Of a DNA stretch of 64,000 nucleotides, positions 19,644 through 31,049 are shown one piece after another. The DNA lies in the NCBI GenBank assembly GCA_024180945.1, contig JAKSGN010000034.1, positions 179,599 to 243,598 of the forward strand, given 5' to 3'. The notes beneath the pieces are model-generated. The model did no database searches. It was not told where the DNA came from and saw only the letters and a list, made by a program, of their open reading frames with translations. The first letter of the stretch is position 1; every line of letters starts with the position of its first letter. The DNA comes from Macrophomina tecta. Its lineage: Eukaryota; Ascomycota; Dothideomycetes; Botryosphaeriales; Botryosphaeriaceae. The translations under genes were made by a program, and so were the position numbers.

Positions 19644-21707
19644 CTAAACGCCTATGCAACAAGGAGTGAGTAATGCTACTACATCGTTGTGCCTATTCTT
19701 CGCCGCCAACGACAGCGGCGTCCAACCGCGTTTGTTTCTAGAGTCTGGGTCAACACCATCCTTTGCTAACAACACCTTGACCACCGCCTTGTGCCCCTTA
19801 GCTGCCGCCCACAATAGCGGCGTCTGCTTTCTATTGTCCTCGCAGTCCGGGTCGACGTTAGCTTTCGCGAGTAAGAGCTCCACCACGGTCTTGTACCCAT
19901 TCGATGCAGCCCACAGCAATGGCGTCCGACCACTGTTATCCCTGGAATTCGGGTCGACGCCATCATTCGCGAGTAGTAGCTCCACCGCGGCCTCACGTCC
20001 GTTCTCTGCCGCCAAGGACAATGGCGTCCGTCCCTTGTTGTCCCTAGCGTTTGGGTCGACACTGTCATTTGCGAGCATTAACTTCACCAGCGCCCCGTAC
20101 CCTTTCGCTGCCGCCCACGACAGCGGTGTTGCATCATTTTTATCCTTAGAATCCGGGTTGACACCGTCATTCGCGAGCAGTAGCTTCACGACTCCCTCAT
20201 ACCCCTTCTCTGCCGCCAACGACAACGGCGTCTGCCCTTTGTCGTCCTTAGAGTTCAGGTCGGCGCTACCGTTCGCAAGTAGTAGCTTTACCAGTCCTTC
20301 AGACCCACACAATGCTGCCCACGACAAAGGTGTCTGCCCTTCATTATCCTTAGAGTCCAAGTCGACGCTGCCATTCGCAAGTAATACCTTCACCACCTCC
20401 TCGTGTCCTTCACTCGCCGCCAACGACAGCGGGGTCTGCCCCAAAATGTCTTTTGGATCCGAGTCGACACCGTGATTCGCGAGCAGCAGCTTCACTACCG
20501 CCTCCATCCCATTCTCTGCTGCGCACGATAGCGGCGTCTGCCCCCTGTTATCCTTGGAATTTGGGTCGACGTTGTTATTCGCGAGTAGTAGCTTCACTGT
20601 CTCAACGTGTCCACTCGCCGCCGCCCGCAGTAGTGGCGTCCGTCCCACATCGTCCATAGAATCCGGATCGACGCCGTCAATCGTGAGTAACAGCTTTACT
20701 ACCGCCTCTTTCCCGTTCTCCGCCGCCCATGATAGCGGCGTTCGCTTCCAGTAGCTCTTAGAGTCCGGGTCGACGTCGCCGTTCGCAAGTAGTAGCTTCA
20801 CCACTGCCTCACACCCACGCCCCGCCGCCCATGATAGCGGTGTCCGCCTATCGTTGTCCCTAGAATTCGGGTCGACAGCGTCCTTCGCGAGTAGTAGTTT
20901 CACTATTGCCCTGTGCCCATTCCCCGCTGCCCATGACAACGGCGTCCGGCCATTCCTATCCTTAGAGTCTGGGTTAACCCCATCCTTTGCGAGCAGTAGA
21001 TTTACCACCACCTCGTGCCCCCCTCCTGCGGCTAATGATAGCGGTGTCCAACCGCATCCATCCTTCGAGTCTGGGTCGACGTCGTCATTCGCGAGCAAAA
21101 GTTTCACCACCGCCTCGTGACCACTGCCTGCTGCGCACGACAGCGGTGTCTCTCCCATGGTGCCCTCGAAGTCCGGGTCGACGTCATTCCTCGCAAGTAG
21201 TAGCTTCACAATCGAATCGTACCCGTACACTGCGGCGCGCAATAACGGCGTCCGGCCACTATTCTCAAAGTCCGGGTCGATGCCGTCACTGGCGAGCAAT
21301 AGCTTCACCACCGCCTCGTGTCCATTCTCCGCCGCCCACAACAACGGCGTTCGACAGTATATATCCGTGGAGTTCAGGCTGGTGTCATCAATCGCAAGTA
21401 GTAGTTTCACCACCGCCTCGTGTCCATTTCCCGCCGCAAATGCTAACGGCGTCTGACGGGCAAAGGTCATTGTTTGCACATTAGCTCCTTCGCCCAGTAA
21501 CCTTTGAGCTGTTGCCTCTTGCCCATGTTGTGCAGCCCACAGCAATGCAGAACTTGCACCATGTCGTACATTGTGCCGATAGAGATAGGTATTCAGAATG
21601 TTGTAGAGGCGCCGGTTTGCCCGGGCAAAAGCATTGATGTCTTTTTCTGCGCTCAAGAATTCCGCAATAGATTGGAGTAACTCGTTCACTAGACCCAGTA
21701 GTGACAT
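19644..21707 (-). CDS. F-box-like/ankyrin-repeat protein, 687 aa
   Basis: Single uninterrupted frame. Residues 1-45 (LLGLVNELLQSIAEFLSAEKDINAF, ANRRLYNIL) resemble the short F-box seen at the start of many fungal ankyrin proteins. From about residue 50 there are 19 ankyrin repeats of about 34 residues, each built on TPLSWAA-x-x-GHEAVVKLLLA and D-x-VDPDSKDN. The repeats are unusually alike in protein and DNA. F-box/ankyrin proteins commonly serve as substrate adaptors of SCF ubiquitin ligases; which target is bound here is unknown. The start at 21707 is the first ATG of the frame and sits close behind the F-box. Strong codon regularity on the opposite strand produces long shadow frames. Confidence 0.85.
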   Translation of the reverse strand: MSLLGLVNELLQSIAEFLSAEKDINAFARANRRLYNILNTYLYRHNVRHGASSALLWAAQHGQEATAQRLLGEGANVQTMTFARQTPLAFAAGNGHEAVVKLLLAIDDTSLNSTDIYCRTPLLWAAENGHEAVVKLLLASDGIDPDFENSGRTPLLRAAVYGYDSIVKLLLARNDVDPDFEGTMGETPLSCAAGSGHEAVVKLLLANDDVDPDSKDGCGWTPLSLAAGGGHEVVVNLLLAKDGVNPDSKDRNGRTPLSWAAGNGHRAIVKLLLAKDAVDPNSRDNDRRTPLSWAAGRGCEAVVKLLLANGDVDPDSKSYWKRTPLSWAAENGKEAVVKLLLTIDGVDPDSMDDVGRTPLLRAAASGHVETVKLLLANNNVDPNSKDNRGQTPLSCAAENGMEAVVKLLLANHGVDSDPKDILGQTPLSLAASEGHEEVVKVLLANGSVDLDSKDNEGQTPLSWAALCGSEGLVKLLLANGSADLNSKDDKGQTPLSLAAEKGYEGVVKLLLANDGVNPDSKDKNDATPLSWAAAKGYGALVKLMLANDSVDPNARDNKGRTPLSLAAENGREAAVELLLANDGVDPNSRDNSGRTPLLWAASNGYKTVVELLLAKANVDPDCEDNRKQTPLLWAAAKGHKAVVKVLLAKDGVDPDSRNKRGWTPLSLAAKNRHNDVVALLTPCCIGV

Positions 21708-21783
21708 TTCTGGGTGTGTCAGCTTTATATTACGGGTACTGCAAGTACATATGGATCATTGAGAGAAGCAGCATACCGTCAGA

Positions 21784-22833
21784 GTGTCAAGTCCGTGGCT
21801 TGAGTTGACTGATGGACGGATAGGAATCAACGGCCGAGGTCTCGATCTGCAGGGCGGAAGATATCGGGCCGATACGCGTTCCTCGTCGCGTCATTCCGCC
21901 CTGCCGCGCCCAACACAGGCGCCTTCTCCAGTGTCTCTTCTCCAGCTCGGTGATGGCGCGCCTGGTCACCCCGCCGCCCCTAGCGCCCGCAAACGCGCCA
22001 GCAATGGCACCGCGCGCTCCGATAAGACCCACAAGGGGCAGCGTCGGTCCGGTCCCGCTACCGCCACCAACAGGACGGGCTCTCCAGCTACCACCCAATG
22101 GCCGGCGAAGCGCATCCTTGACGAGAATGGTACGCAGTACCTGATCGAACGGCGCGGAACCGACCCTGCAACGCGCAAGCCGTGGCCTGCGACGTGAGAG
22201 CCCAAGGCCTTCGCCAGCGCCGCACCTGTGGCCGGCTGGCTTGCAGAGAAGGAGTGGCCGGCGCGGTGCATCCTGGACGAAAAGGACGGACGGTATCTGG
22301 TTCAGTGGGAGGGCAATAGGTACGCGGATAGCTGGGAGCCAAAGGATTACGTGGGTGTTGGGCTTGTTCAGGCTTGGGAGGAAGAAAAGAGGAAGAAGGA
22401 ACAAGAGATGTGAGCGTGGAATTCTGTCGATTTACCTGTCGTATGCTGACTTTGTTGGAGCAGCGCTCATTTAGCCAACTCGTCCGTCACTCCTCCACTC
22501 GATGTGCGAAACGATGAGGGAAACGCGAGCGGGACGAAAGCCACAAGGGAAACACGGGACAACAACAAGCTAGGGGACAACAACAAGCTAGGGGACAACA
22601 GCAAGCTAGGGGATAACAGTAAGCAGAGCACAACAACAAGCAAGAGGACGCTCCGGCAGCCGCCGAGGACGAGCAGCAGAAGGGTGTGGTCAGCAGCGAA
22701 AAGGAGCCACGAGACGATGCTCCGGAGGGCACAAGACGGCAAAAGTAAGAAGGTTGCAGAAGTAAGGACTACCGGCAGGTCGCAAGCTGCACAGGGAACC
22801 TTTGTAGCGGCTATTTCAAACAGAGCAGTCTAA
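21784..22833 (+). pseudogene. Double chromodomain protein, broken
   Basis: Frame 1 holds two chromodomain-like segments. The first is degenerate (WPAKRILDENGTQYLIERRG ... KPWPAT). After an in-frame TGA at 22195, where family logic expects the Trp of a WEPK motif, the same frame carries EKEWPARCILDEKDG, RYLVQWEGNRYADSWEPKDY. A GT..AG intron (about 22412-22464) would join this to a C-terminal exon with four NNKLGD-type repeats (18-bp DNA units at 22559-22628), ending at 22833. No ATG opens the frame, so the 5' end is also lost. Chromodomains bind methylated histone tails; many fungal copies derive from retrotransposon integrases. A second relic of the same sequence lies near 45520-45640. Confidence 0.6.
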
Positions 22834-25629
22834 ACCAGCCTCCAGGAACATGTAATAAAATCTAGGAAGCGGCAGAGGCGACGGCAGAGGCGAGGGCGGA
22901 GGTGATCCGCCGGCGGTTAAGGCTGATTCCTCCGGGTTGAAGGCGGAAAAGAACGGAATATAAGATGGCGAGCCGTACAGACGCGTGAGGTGAGACTGCT
23001 GTCTGCTTACGTAGCTCGCTTGGTCGGCTAGCAGATTTGAGGGATTTGGCTGGGAGGGGCATGTTGATGATCATGTCATGCAGGCTATGCGCGGCTCTGC
23101 ACGATGAGCTGCACGATGAGCTGCACGATGAGCGGCATGGGGGAGGAAGGCGACGAGCGGGGCGATGTTTGCGGGGGACGGCGGAAACCCCGAAAATTGT
23201 CAAGGCAGCAGTGACCGTCCTAACCCAAAGCACGGCCCATGCTTGTCTAATTGACGATCCTCATCTTTGCTCCGCGGTTCTCGTTTTCTTTCTCTGAACC
23301 TTCCATTTTTTTTTTTTCTTGCTCCAAACCCCACTTTCTGCTCTACGACCCTCATCTTCTTGCCCAATCCGTCATTTTCTCGCCCCAAATCCTCATTTTC
23401 TTACCTTAAATCCTTATTTTCTTGCACCAAATCCTCACTTTCTGCGCATCATTTATCTGCATACGGATTGCGCCAGAACATTCTAGCAGCGGAATCAGAA
23501 AGTGAGGACGTAGAAAGATGATGGAAGGATGTATATATATGGCCTGCGGCCCCCGACCAGCGCAGAATGCACGTTGTCCTTTTGTCTACACATCGTCATT
23601 TCTGTTAATCCGCACCCCACATAAAAGATGACGGTCAAAGAATACCGATCAGAGAAGCAAAGAAGGATAAGAGAGGAGGGGTGAGAGTAAGTCCACCCTC
23701 CCTACCTCCATAGTACTGCTGCCTTCGGCTGCGGGTTGAGAGCCTGGCCCTTGATAGTGCCGTGCTTCGCATTGGTGAGGCGACCGGCAATGGGCGCAGA
23801 TGTAGTGGCGACCGTGACCAACTATACGCGAATCGACCTTCGTCACCCACGAGACCCTGTCCATGTGGGTTGCCGCGAGATCTGACCAAGCCCCGCTCTC
23901 CACCGCACTCGCGTGCTGCCGACGCTGGTGCCGATATTGTAGAGGGGCGTCTAGCTCTGCTTTGACGTCCTTGTTGGCATACTGCTTATGGAACGTTGGC
24001 GTCTCTCGCCAGGTTTCCGGTGGAGACTCCAGCTGTGGTCGTCTCAAATTGCTAGTCTCCATCTGCATGGAGGCGATGCTCCCTTGCTCTGAGCGAGAGC
24101 GGCCGATCGCAGGCGGATGCTTTCAGGGTCGACTGCATCGCGTTCACTGTCTCGTACTGCGAGCAAGATCGCCCTCTCATTCCCGGGGACGTTCTCGTGG
24201 GCTGGCCCCCCTCTGAGTTCGATCGGCGACCCGTCACTGCTGCCCCAGCCAGCCAAGCAAATAACGGCTATCCGGCAGTCTCCAGCCGCTTCAGTGCTGT
24301 TGACGTAGACGTTCGGGCTGGGTAACAGCGGTTTGCCGAGAGGCCAACTCGTTTCCAGCCGGCCCACGTCTGCGCTTCCGTGCGTCAGCATGGGCGGGCT
24401 GTAGCAGCGAGATGAACTTCTCGTCTGCTGGGCCCAATGATGCGCTCTTCAGCGTCCAGCACAGTGCATTGGCGAGGGGCGTGACAGTCGATCGGGGCCC
24501 GCAGCGTCTGCTGCTGGTGCCCACCAGCGCTGCAGTCGACTACCTGACCAATAGTCGCGATGAAGGTTGACGAGCGGTACTCGTACGACGCCTATGGGCG
24601 TTGAATTGCGATACGGTATAGCAGATTGTTGGCGGCTTTGACGAGATGAGAGAAGGTTTCATCGACGTGTCGGCCGCAGGACTGCAACGCCCGCTGCCTC
24701 CGCCCAGGTAATGCGATCGTCTAGATGTCCTTGAGGGAGTCTGGGATATGGAATCCGCTCAACGCCGGCCCCATCCAGCTGGCCAATGTAGACGTGCCCT
24801 AAACGGGCGACAGAACAGCCTTGGCTCGCACCAGCTATGAAAATGCGGCGAGGCCGTATGAGAGCGGAATCTTAGGCTAACTTTGCTACAAACGCTCGGG
24901 CCGAAATCTAGTCAACGACAAAGATACTTGGCAAGTACCGCATAGCCTCTCTCACAGCCTTTCCAATTCTTATATTCGTGAAAAAGCATCGCTTAGATAC
25001 TTCTAACACTTAGTAGATTACATCGTATCACTGTCGAGACAGCTCCACGTGGTAAAATACGGAACCCCAAGAAGGGCTCATATGCGGTCCAATAAATGTG
25101 TAAGGAGGCAGGTCCAATGATACTGTGCCAGCGGTGTGGATGCTGCAACCTCGGGTGGGAGTCAATGAACGCCACTGGAGCAGTATAGTGGCTAGTTCCA
25201 ATCAGCGCGCTGTACAGGTTTAACAGGTTTAACGTAGCAGCATCCTGTCCAGCCCTAAAGTCTACCTCCGTACGTGGCCCTTACCAACGACGTCCCGTAT
25301 TCAGACTAATCTCCACTGACGGTATGCTGGCTTCGGTACCGGAAACCAGGCTGGTCAACGATCAAATATGTAAATAAAAAGAAAAAAAAAAAGGAAAAAA
25401 GGAAAAGGGAAAAAGAAGAAGAAGAAAAGAAGGAGTATCTGCTCAATCTTCGCTTATCGGCTACTCTGATTCCGTCGGTAAGCAATAATGAAGCAAAGGT
25501 AAGTTCTGTTATGCTTTATTTTGTTTGTTGATTGTGGACCAGCCTGAGTCGACGGCAAAGCTAAAGAAACTTAAGCGAAGGCACTTCCTCCTTTGGCCAA
25601 CTGTCAGAAAACTTTTGGGAGAATGTTGT
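22834..25629. other. 2.8 kb without a supported gene
   Basis: Several minus-strand open frames (22862-23233, 23649-24068, 24044-24391) have no family signature and no good splice partners. Four tandem 12-bp GAGCTGCACGAT-type units occur near 23105-23140, and a purine-rich low-complexity run lies at 25370-25435. Possibly old, scrambled repeat DNA. Confidence 0.4.
23312..23447. repeat. Minisatellite, about 21-bp unit, about 6 copies
   Basis: Degenerate tandem units of the form TTTTCTTGCCCCAAATCCTCA follow one another without gaps. Confidence 0.7.
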
Positions 25630-25775
25630 TGTTGGATTGGATGGGGTCGCAATCACCAGATGATAAGTGGCATGAATTAGGAGGGATAGGCTCAGGAGTC
25701 GCCTCTTATCCTCAGAAACTAAGGCTAACTACTTTGGGATGCATGTGTGCGCTCGTGTATAGCCATATTCCAACA
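25630..25775 (-). repeat. Candidate copia 3' LTR (146 bp)
   Basis: Inverted ends TGTTGGA and TCCAACA, size close to the 147-bp LTR of the other copia in this window, and position downstream of pol. No second copy is available to confirm it. Confidence 0.55.
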
Positions 25776-25951
25776 CACCCCCTTCGTGCCTTGCCTAATA
25801 GGGAAGTGTGCGACAAAAAATGTCAAAAATAATGGTGTTGAACTGTAAAAATTGCATAGGGCGTTGAATCCCAAAAAGCATAATAGACGCAAAGATGAGA
25901 AAGCGAAGAAAAAGCATGCTTTAAGCAGAGGAAAAGCAGGGATAAAGCGTG

Positions 25952-28584
25952 CTAGTCCTCACAAGGCACTAAGCCAACGCTCTTTACAAATTGGTTGTGC
26001 TTGTGCCTGGGTAACGCTTTGGTAAGGCCATCTGCAATCATGGCTGCCGTGGGCGTCCAACGCAAGTGAATGTTTCCTGCTTGGGCCTCTTGACGTAACC
26101 AATGGTGATGAATATCGACATGACGGAGCCGGGTGGTGAGCTTTCCCATATTTTCTTGCATTAAACGCAATGTTTGCGTATTGTCACACTGGACGTCAAT
26201 CCGGTGGCCTGGATCAAATTGAATGCCACGGAAGAGCCGTTTCCACCAGAAGCACTGCTTGGCGGCTTCTGACAAAGCAAGAAGCTCGGCTTCTGTAGTT
26301 GAGGTGGTGACAGTTGGCTGTTTTGTTGCCTTCCAATCAACAGGTGCGCCGTATAGCATGATAATTGAGCCTTGGTGGCTTCTCCGTGTATCATGATCAT
26401 TGCCGTATGCAGCGTCACTGCTGATTGTGAAGATATTCTTCTCGTCCTCAAGGAAGCCTTGATAGCACAGGGCAAACTTCCTGGTTCCAGCCAAGTAACC
26501 AAGGAGCCTTTGTGCCAATTCCAGATGGCGGGGCGAGGGATTGGTAAGGTAGGATGAGAGTGCTGAACACGCATAAGCAATATCCACACGCGTGCTCACA
26601 GCAGCAAACTGAACTGAGCCGATCTTGCTTTGAAAGGCGTGAATGTCTTGAGGGCTTGCATGCGTTCCTTCATTTGCTTCGAGCACTTCATCTGATGGAA
26701 GAGGTGTTGCTGGGAAGTAGGTTTCCTTGACGTTATACCGAGCAACCAAGCCAGTAATATACGACTCTTGTGAGAGCCATAAAAGGCGTTGCTGCCGGTC
26801 TCTGACAATGCGCAGGGCAAGGAACCATTGAACTTCTCCAAGCATTCGCATTTCATAACGTTGGAAGAGATTCTTTTGAAATGCATTTGCGTGTTGCTCG
26901 TCCTGCTTGTGATAAGACATGATGATATCGTCTACGAAGAAAAAGACGAATAGGTGATTATTGGCATAGAGGCACGGAGCGTCTGGTACAGGTTCCAGTC
27001 CTAGCTCCTCAAGTGACTGACAGAGGTGCTTTTGCCAAAGAGATGGTGACTCCTTTAATCCGTATAGAGCACGGAGAAGGAGTAGAATTTGGCCGCGAGG
27101 AAGGTCCATGCCTTCAGGTGGACGACAGAAGGTCTTTTCCTGAAGAGAGACATGCGGGAATGCATTAACAACATCATACTGACGCGTTTCTAAGTCGAAA
27201 GCGCAGATGATTGCAATCAATGCTCGGAAAATCCGGGAGGCCAGGGTAGCTGCAAAAGTATCTGCTGCTGAGGTCTGAAGATCACCTCTTACACAAATGC
27301 GAGCTTTGACCTTAATAAGCCAGCCGTGTTCATCAAACTTGTATTTGAACACCCAGGTAAGCGGAATGATCTCTTTCTGGAGCTCCTGTGCTTCACTGAA
27401 TAGAACCGCCTTCCACACCCCCTTACCCTGGACTTCCTGGAGTTCGGTGTCAACGGCCTTGAGCAGGTGCTCGCGTAGCGGATGGCTGAAAATCTCCTTG
27501 TAGGAGCGAGGTTCAGGTGGTAGATTATCTCTGTGGATTCTCGGAAGATCCTTTAATTGCTTGGTTTCGGTCTCTGGGCTCTCTATGTTCAATTTAGCCG
27601 TGAAGGCATTGATGAACGTTTGATGGCTGAACATATTGTTGGTAATTAGCGCTGTATATGCTTGCCTGCGAGTCTCATGCTCTTGGCGTGCTTTTCGCAT
27701 GCATTTTCCTTGGACAATAAGGTTCGGGTTAATATCAGCTGAAATGTCTCGACCTCTGGGTGCACGGTTTCCAGCTGCAGCGCCCGGATCAGGTTCAGCA
27801 TCATATCGAACAGGTATAAGAGGACCGAGTCGTCGAGGTTGTTCTTCACCCCCTGAGCTTTGAGAGGCTGGTTGTTGTGGTGGAATCCACTCTGCTGGCG
27901 TGCTACTGGAGCGATCACTTGGTGATGGTGACGGCATTTGGGTACTTTGAGGCTCATGTAGCTTGCTCGAGGCTTCAGCTCCAGCTCGTTCCTGGCGTTG
28001 CCTGGAACGTCGGTTATTTCGCTCATCTGATGAGGCCTCAGACTCCTCATCAGTGTGAATGATGTCTTCTTCGTTCAGCCTGATACGAGGGACAACAGAG
28101 GTTGCTTGAGGTTCTCCTTGTTGCGCTGCCCGAAATTGTTCCAGATCTTCTTGGGAGAATTTGCTGGATTCATCAAACGTGACATCTCGCATACGCACGA
28201 TCCGGTCACTTGGTGGATACCAGATGCGGTAAATTTTGGTGGAATCGTAGCCAACCAGGTAGCCAATAAGAACGCGTTCATCCAGCTTGTTGTTGCGTGG
28301 AATCGTCTTACGCAATGAGTAGGCCTTACAACCGTACACACGCAAGTGAGCGACATTGGGCTGCTTGCCATGGACCATCTCAAATGGGGTCTTCCACCGA
28401 TGACGCTTCATTGGGGTTCTGTTATGAAGGTACGTAGCTGTCTTCACAATCTCTGGCCACAGACCTTCTGGTAAGCTGGCACTGACTCGAAGTGCACGAG
28501 CTTTTGGGACAATTGCGTGTCCAGATCTTTCTGATGATCCGTTTTGTTGTTGCGTATAAGGAGCTGATACCTCATGGGTGATTC
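25952..28584 (-). CDS. Copia pol, 3' part (integrase C-terminus, RT, RNase H)
   Basis: About 877 codons are open from the break at 28584 to the stop at 25952. In order: integrase core end (VSAPYTQQQNGSSERS), the KTPFEMVHGKQPNVAHLRVY region, a charged linker, reverse transcriptase (LTWVFKYKFDEHGWLIKVKA, FVDDIIMS catalytic box), and copia-type RNase H (STTEAELLALSEAAKQ, VQCDNTQTLRLM). No stops or shifts are seen, so the domain was recently functional, but gag, protease and most of integrase are absent. It makes cDNA and integrates it in intact relatives. Confidence 0.85.
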
Positions 28585-29439
28585 CAGACTGGTAATCACT
28601 TCACTTCACTCACTCAGAGACCATTAAGTGATTGAAGTGCCAAGACTAGGCAAAATCGGCGGAGTGAGTGAGTGAAAGTGGCCAATTTGGAGCGCCTAAG
28701 TGAGTGAAGTGACCAAAAGTGAGTGATAGATTATCGTGAGTCTTGGCATGGTGTTGCAATTTGGTACTATCTGAGGCGTAGTTAGTAACGTGTCTAGCCG
28801 CCTCTACCCTTCCTCCTAGGCTTGTTTTGGCATGTTTTATCTTACCTATTGTCCATACTAACTCAATGTTGCCCATACTACCTTTGTACCAACCCAGTAG
28901 CAATCCATGACCTCATCATCTGTGCCACAGCGATGCTGTTGGCCTCCAGGCGGCTGCGCTGGGGAGTCACCATCTTACCTGCCAGGCTGAAGATCCTTTC
29001 GCATTCCGACGACATTGCGGATATAGAGAAGATATCCAATGCCATGCGGGCGAGCCGAGGGTAGCGTGTGAGGCGCGCTGCCCAGTACTGGAGGGGTGGG
29101 TTGTCGTAGTCAACTGGGTTCAGAGGCTCGTTCTGCCAGGAGGTATACTCGTCGACCGCTATTGTTGTTGTAGCCGTCCTAACTCTAGTTGCTTCCAGCC
29201 ACGCGTCGAATTCGGTGGGAGTCCCTTTGCGGCGCTTGCGAGGAGGAGGCTCGTCGCCGCCGCGACTAGTATTGACTGGGAGGTGTTTGTACTCTTCCTC
29301 CCAAAGCCTCCGCACTGACTGTTTGGCGGCCTCGATCCACTCTTGCCGTCCGCTCCACTTCGACTCAATCCACTCCCAGCCAAAGGCAGGATGGAGGGCA
29401 ATTGACGCAGTGTACACCGGTGAGTCGTCCAACAGTCTA
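28585..29439 (-). mobile_element. hAT fragment inserted in copia, cut by pogo
   Basis: It starts at 28585 with CAGACTGGTAATCACTTCAC, the hAT terminal repeat, and carries the C-terminal part of the transposase in reverse (PLQYWAARLTRYPRLARMAL, SSECERIFSLAGKMVTPQ). The family is that of 15195-19196. Its other end is lost at the pogo insertion (TA 29440-29441). Confidence 0.85.
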
Positions 29440-29441
29440 TA

Positions 29442-30888
29442 ACGTAGGTGGCAAGCGAGCCGCCCAGGCAAGCGAGCCGCCCACCCAACCAACTTTCTAC
29501 AACGCGTTACCTCTCCACTACAATGGCTCAACCAATTGATACGCAATCAACCTACAAAGAAGCAGATATCTTTCTTGCTGTCTTCTCTATTGATAAGAAG
29601 CAGATTGGGAGCGTACGGCAGGCTGCACGAACGTTTAACGTCCCCCGAACCACCCTACGCGACCGGCGCGCCGGAATCGCTGCGCGACGCGATTGTGAGC
29701 CTCAATCAAAGAAGCTTACCAAGCTTGAAGAGGAGGTGATTGTTGGACATATACTAGACCTAGATTCGCGAGGGTTTGCGCCCACTCTAGGTGCTGTACG
29801 AGATATGGCCAATAAATTGCTTGCCGAGCGCGGTGCTGGCCAGGTTGGCCAGAAGTGGCCAAGGAACTTTGTTAAGCGGACTCCTCGCCTTACAACGCGA
29901 TTCAATCGACCGTACGATCGGCAGAGAGCCTTATGCGAGGACCCTAGGGTTATCAGTAACTGGTTTGAGCTTGTACAGCGCACCAAAGCCACGTACGGTA
30001 TCTGCGACGAGGATACCTACAACTTCGACGAGACTGGCTTTATGATGGGCAAGATATCATCGCAGCTTGTCGTTACAGGCTCAGAGAGGCGCAATCAACC
30101 GAAGGCAATACAGCCAGGCGAGCGTGAATGGGCCACAGTGATCCAGGGAATCAACGCAGCTGGATGGGCAATCCCGCCGTTCATCATCCTTGCAGGCAAG
30201 TGCCACCTCTCTGCTTGGTACGAGGACGACGATATACCTGGCGATTGGGTTATTGCAGTTAGCGATAACGGCTGGACAACAAACGAGCTTGGTGTCGCAT
30301 GGCTGCAGCACTTTAATAAGCATACAAAGGAGCGGACAGTAGGCGCGCGTCGGCTGCTGATCTTGGACGGCCACGAGAGCCACAACTCGCTCGAATTCCA
30401 GGCAATCTGCAAGGAGAACAATATCTATACTCTCTGTATGCCGCCACATTCATCACACCTCCTGCAGCCGCTCGACGTTAGCTGCTTCTCGCCGTTAAAG
30501 CGCGCGTACGGGAGTCAGATTGGAGACTTGATACGCAACCACATCAACCATATCACGAAGCTTGAGTTTCTGCCAGCCTTCAAAGCAGCATTTGATAAGT
30601 CAATTACAAAGGCTAACATCTGCGCAAGCTTTCGAGGCGCCGGCCTAGTCCCGTACGATCCAGATAGGGTGATATTGAAGCTTGATGTAAAGCTTCGTAC
30701 GCCAACACCACCTGCCCCAGAGGCTATCTTATGGGAGTCGAAAACACCAAGCAACGCGCGCGAACTAGAGTTTCAATCAACGCTAATTCGCGATCGGATA
30801 CAAAGGCATCAAGATTCATCGCCTACATCAATTATTCAGTCGCTTAGTCGGCTCACGAAGGGCGCTGAGATAATGGGCCATGAGATGG
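29442..30888 (+). mobile_element. Fot1/pogo transposon, cut by copia
   Basis: Left TIR ACGTAGGTGGCAAGCGAG, with two direct CAAGCGAGCCGCCCA units, follows TA at 29440-29441 inside the hAT. The same TIR is found at 51871. The right part is replaced at 30889 by a copia LTR. Confidence 0.85.
29523..30888 (+). CDS. Pogo transposase, nearly complete, 3'-truncated
   Basis: Starts MAQPIDTQSTYKEADIF at ATG 29523, after the TIR. Domains in order: psq HTH (SVRQAARTFNVPRTTLRDRR), CENP-B HTH (FVKRTPRLTTRFNRPYDRQR), DDE core with YNFDETGFMMGK, LLILDGHESHNS and LLQPLDVSCF, then LDVKLRTPTPPAPEA. Open throughout. It loses the C-terminal coiled coil and CCHC knuckle where copia begins (…EIMGHEM). It catalyses cut-and-paste at TA. 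The last 15 codons of the open frame are read from the copia LTR. Confidence 0.85.
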
Positions 30889-31035
30889 TGTTGGACATCA
30901 CGTGTTTCAAGGTCTCCTTATATCACACCACATAGCTTAGCTACAATCACTCGTATAAGAGGCAAGCGGGTCACCTACCCACTCCCTCTTCATGCCATCA
31001 TCAATGAATGATCACTGTTCATCAACATTCCAACA
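30889..31035 (+). repeat. Copia 5' LTR (147 bp)
   Basis: Inverted ends TGTTGGA / TCCAACA. The primer-binding site and gag follow directly. Confidence 0.75.
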
Positions 31036-31049
31036 GTTATGAGCCCGGA
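31036..31049 (+). promoter_or_regulatory. Primer-binding site for a half initiator tRNA
   Basis: GTTATGAGCCCGGA directly after the LTR is complementary to the anticodon stem-loop of initiator tRNA-Met (core CGGGCTCATAAC) rather than to a tRNA 3' end. Drosophila copia is known to prime in this way with an internally cut initiator tRNA. Confidence 0.6.

Larger units (their letters stand above)
25630..28584 (-). mobile_element. Copia-type LTR retrotransposon, 3' part
   Basis: A minus-strand pol ends at 25952. Beyond a 3' UTR and a purine tract just before the LTR (AAGGGGGTG on the minus strand) there is a 146-bp TGTTGGA..TCCAACA segment at 25630-25775 that fits the 3' LTR. The 5' half is missing: at 28585 it meets the end of a hAT fragment. 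Confidence 0.75.

Noticed and set aside
19700..21480. Regular 102-bp periodicity as a possible CRISPR-like array
   Set aside because: It is the ankyrin repeat period in coding DNA; there are no spacers.
19654..21484. Long plus-strand frames (up to 273 codons) opposite the ankyrin gene
   Set aside because: They are shadows created by the regular codon pattern of the ankyrin repeats.
22195..22250. Intron beginning at the TGA of the chromodomain gene (GTGAGA..TTGCAG)
   Set aside because: Splicing there would shift out of the second chromodomain frame.
22862..24391. Several minus-strand frames of 100-140 codons
   Set aside because: No start/splice coherence, no motif, Ser/Arg-rich composition.
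24400..24900. Possible NRPS adenylation-domain remnant on the minus strand
   Set aside because: Only a vague resemblance in a few residues; no core motif could be followed.
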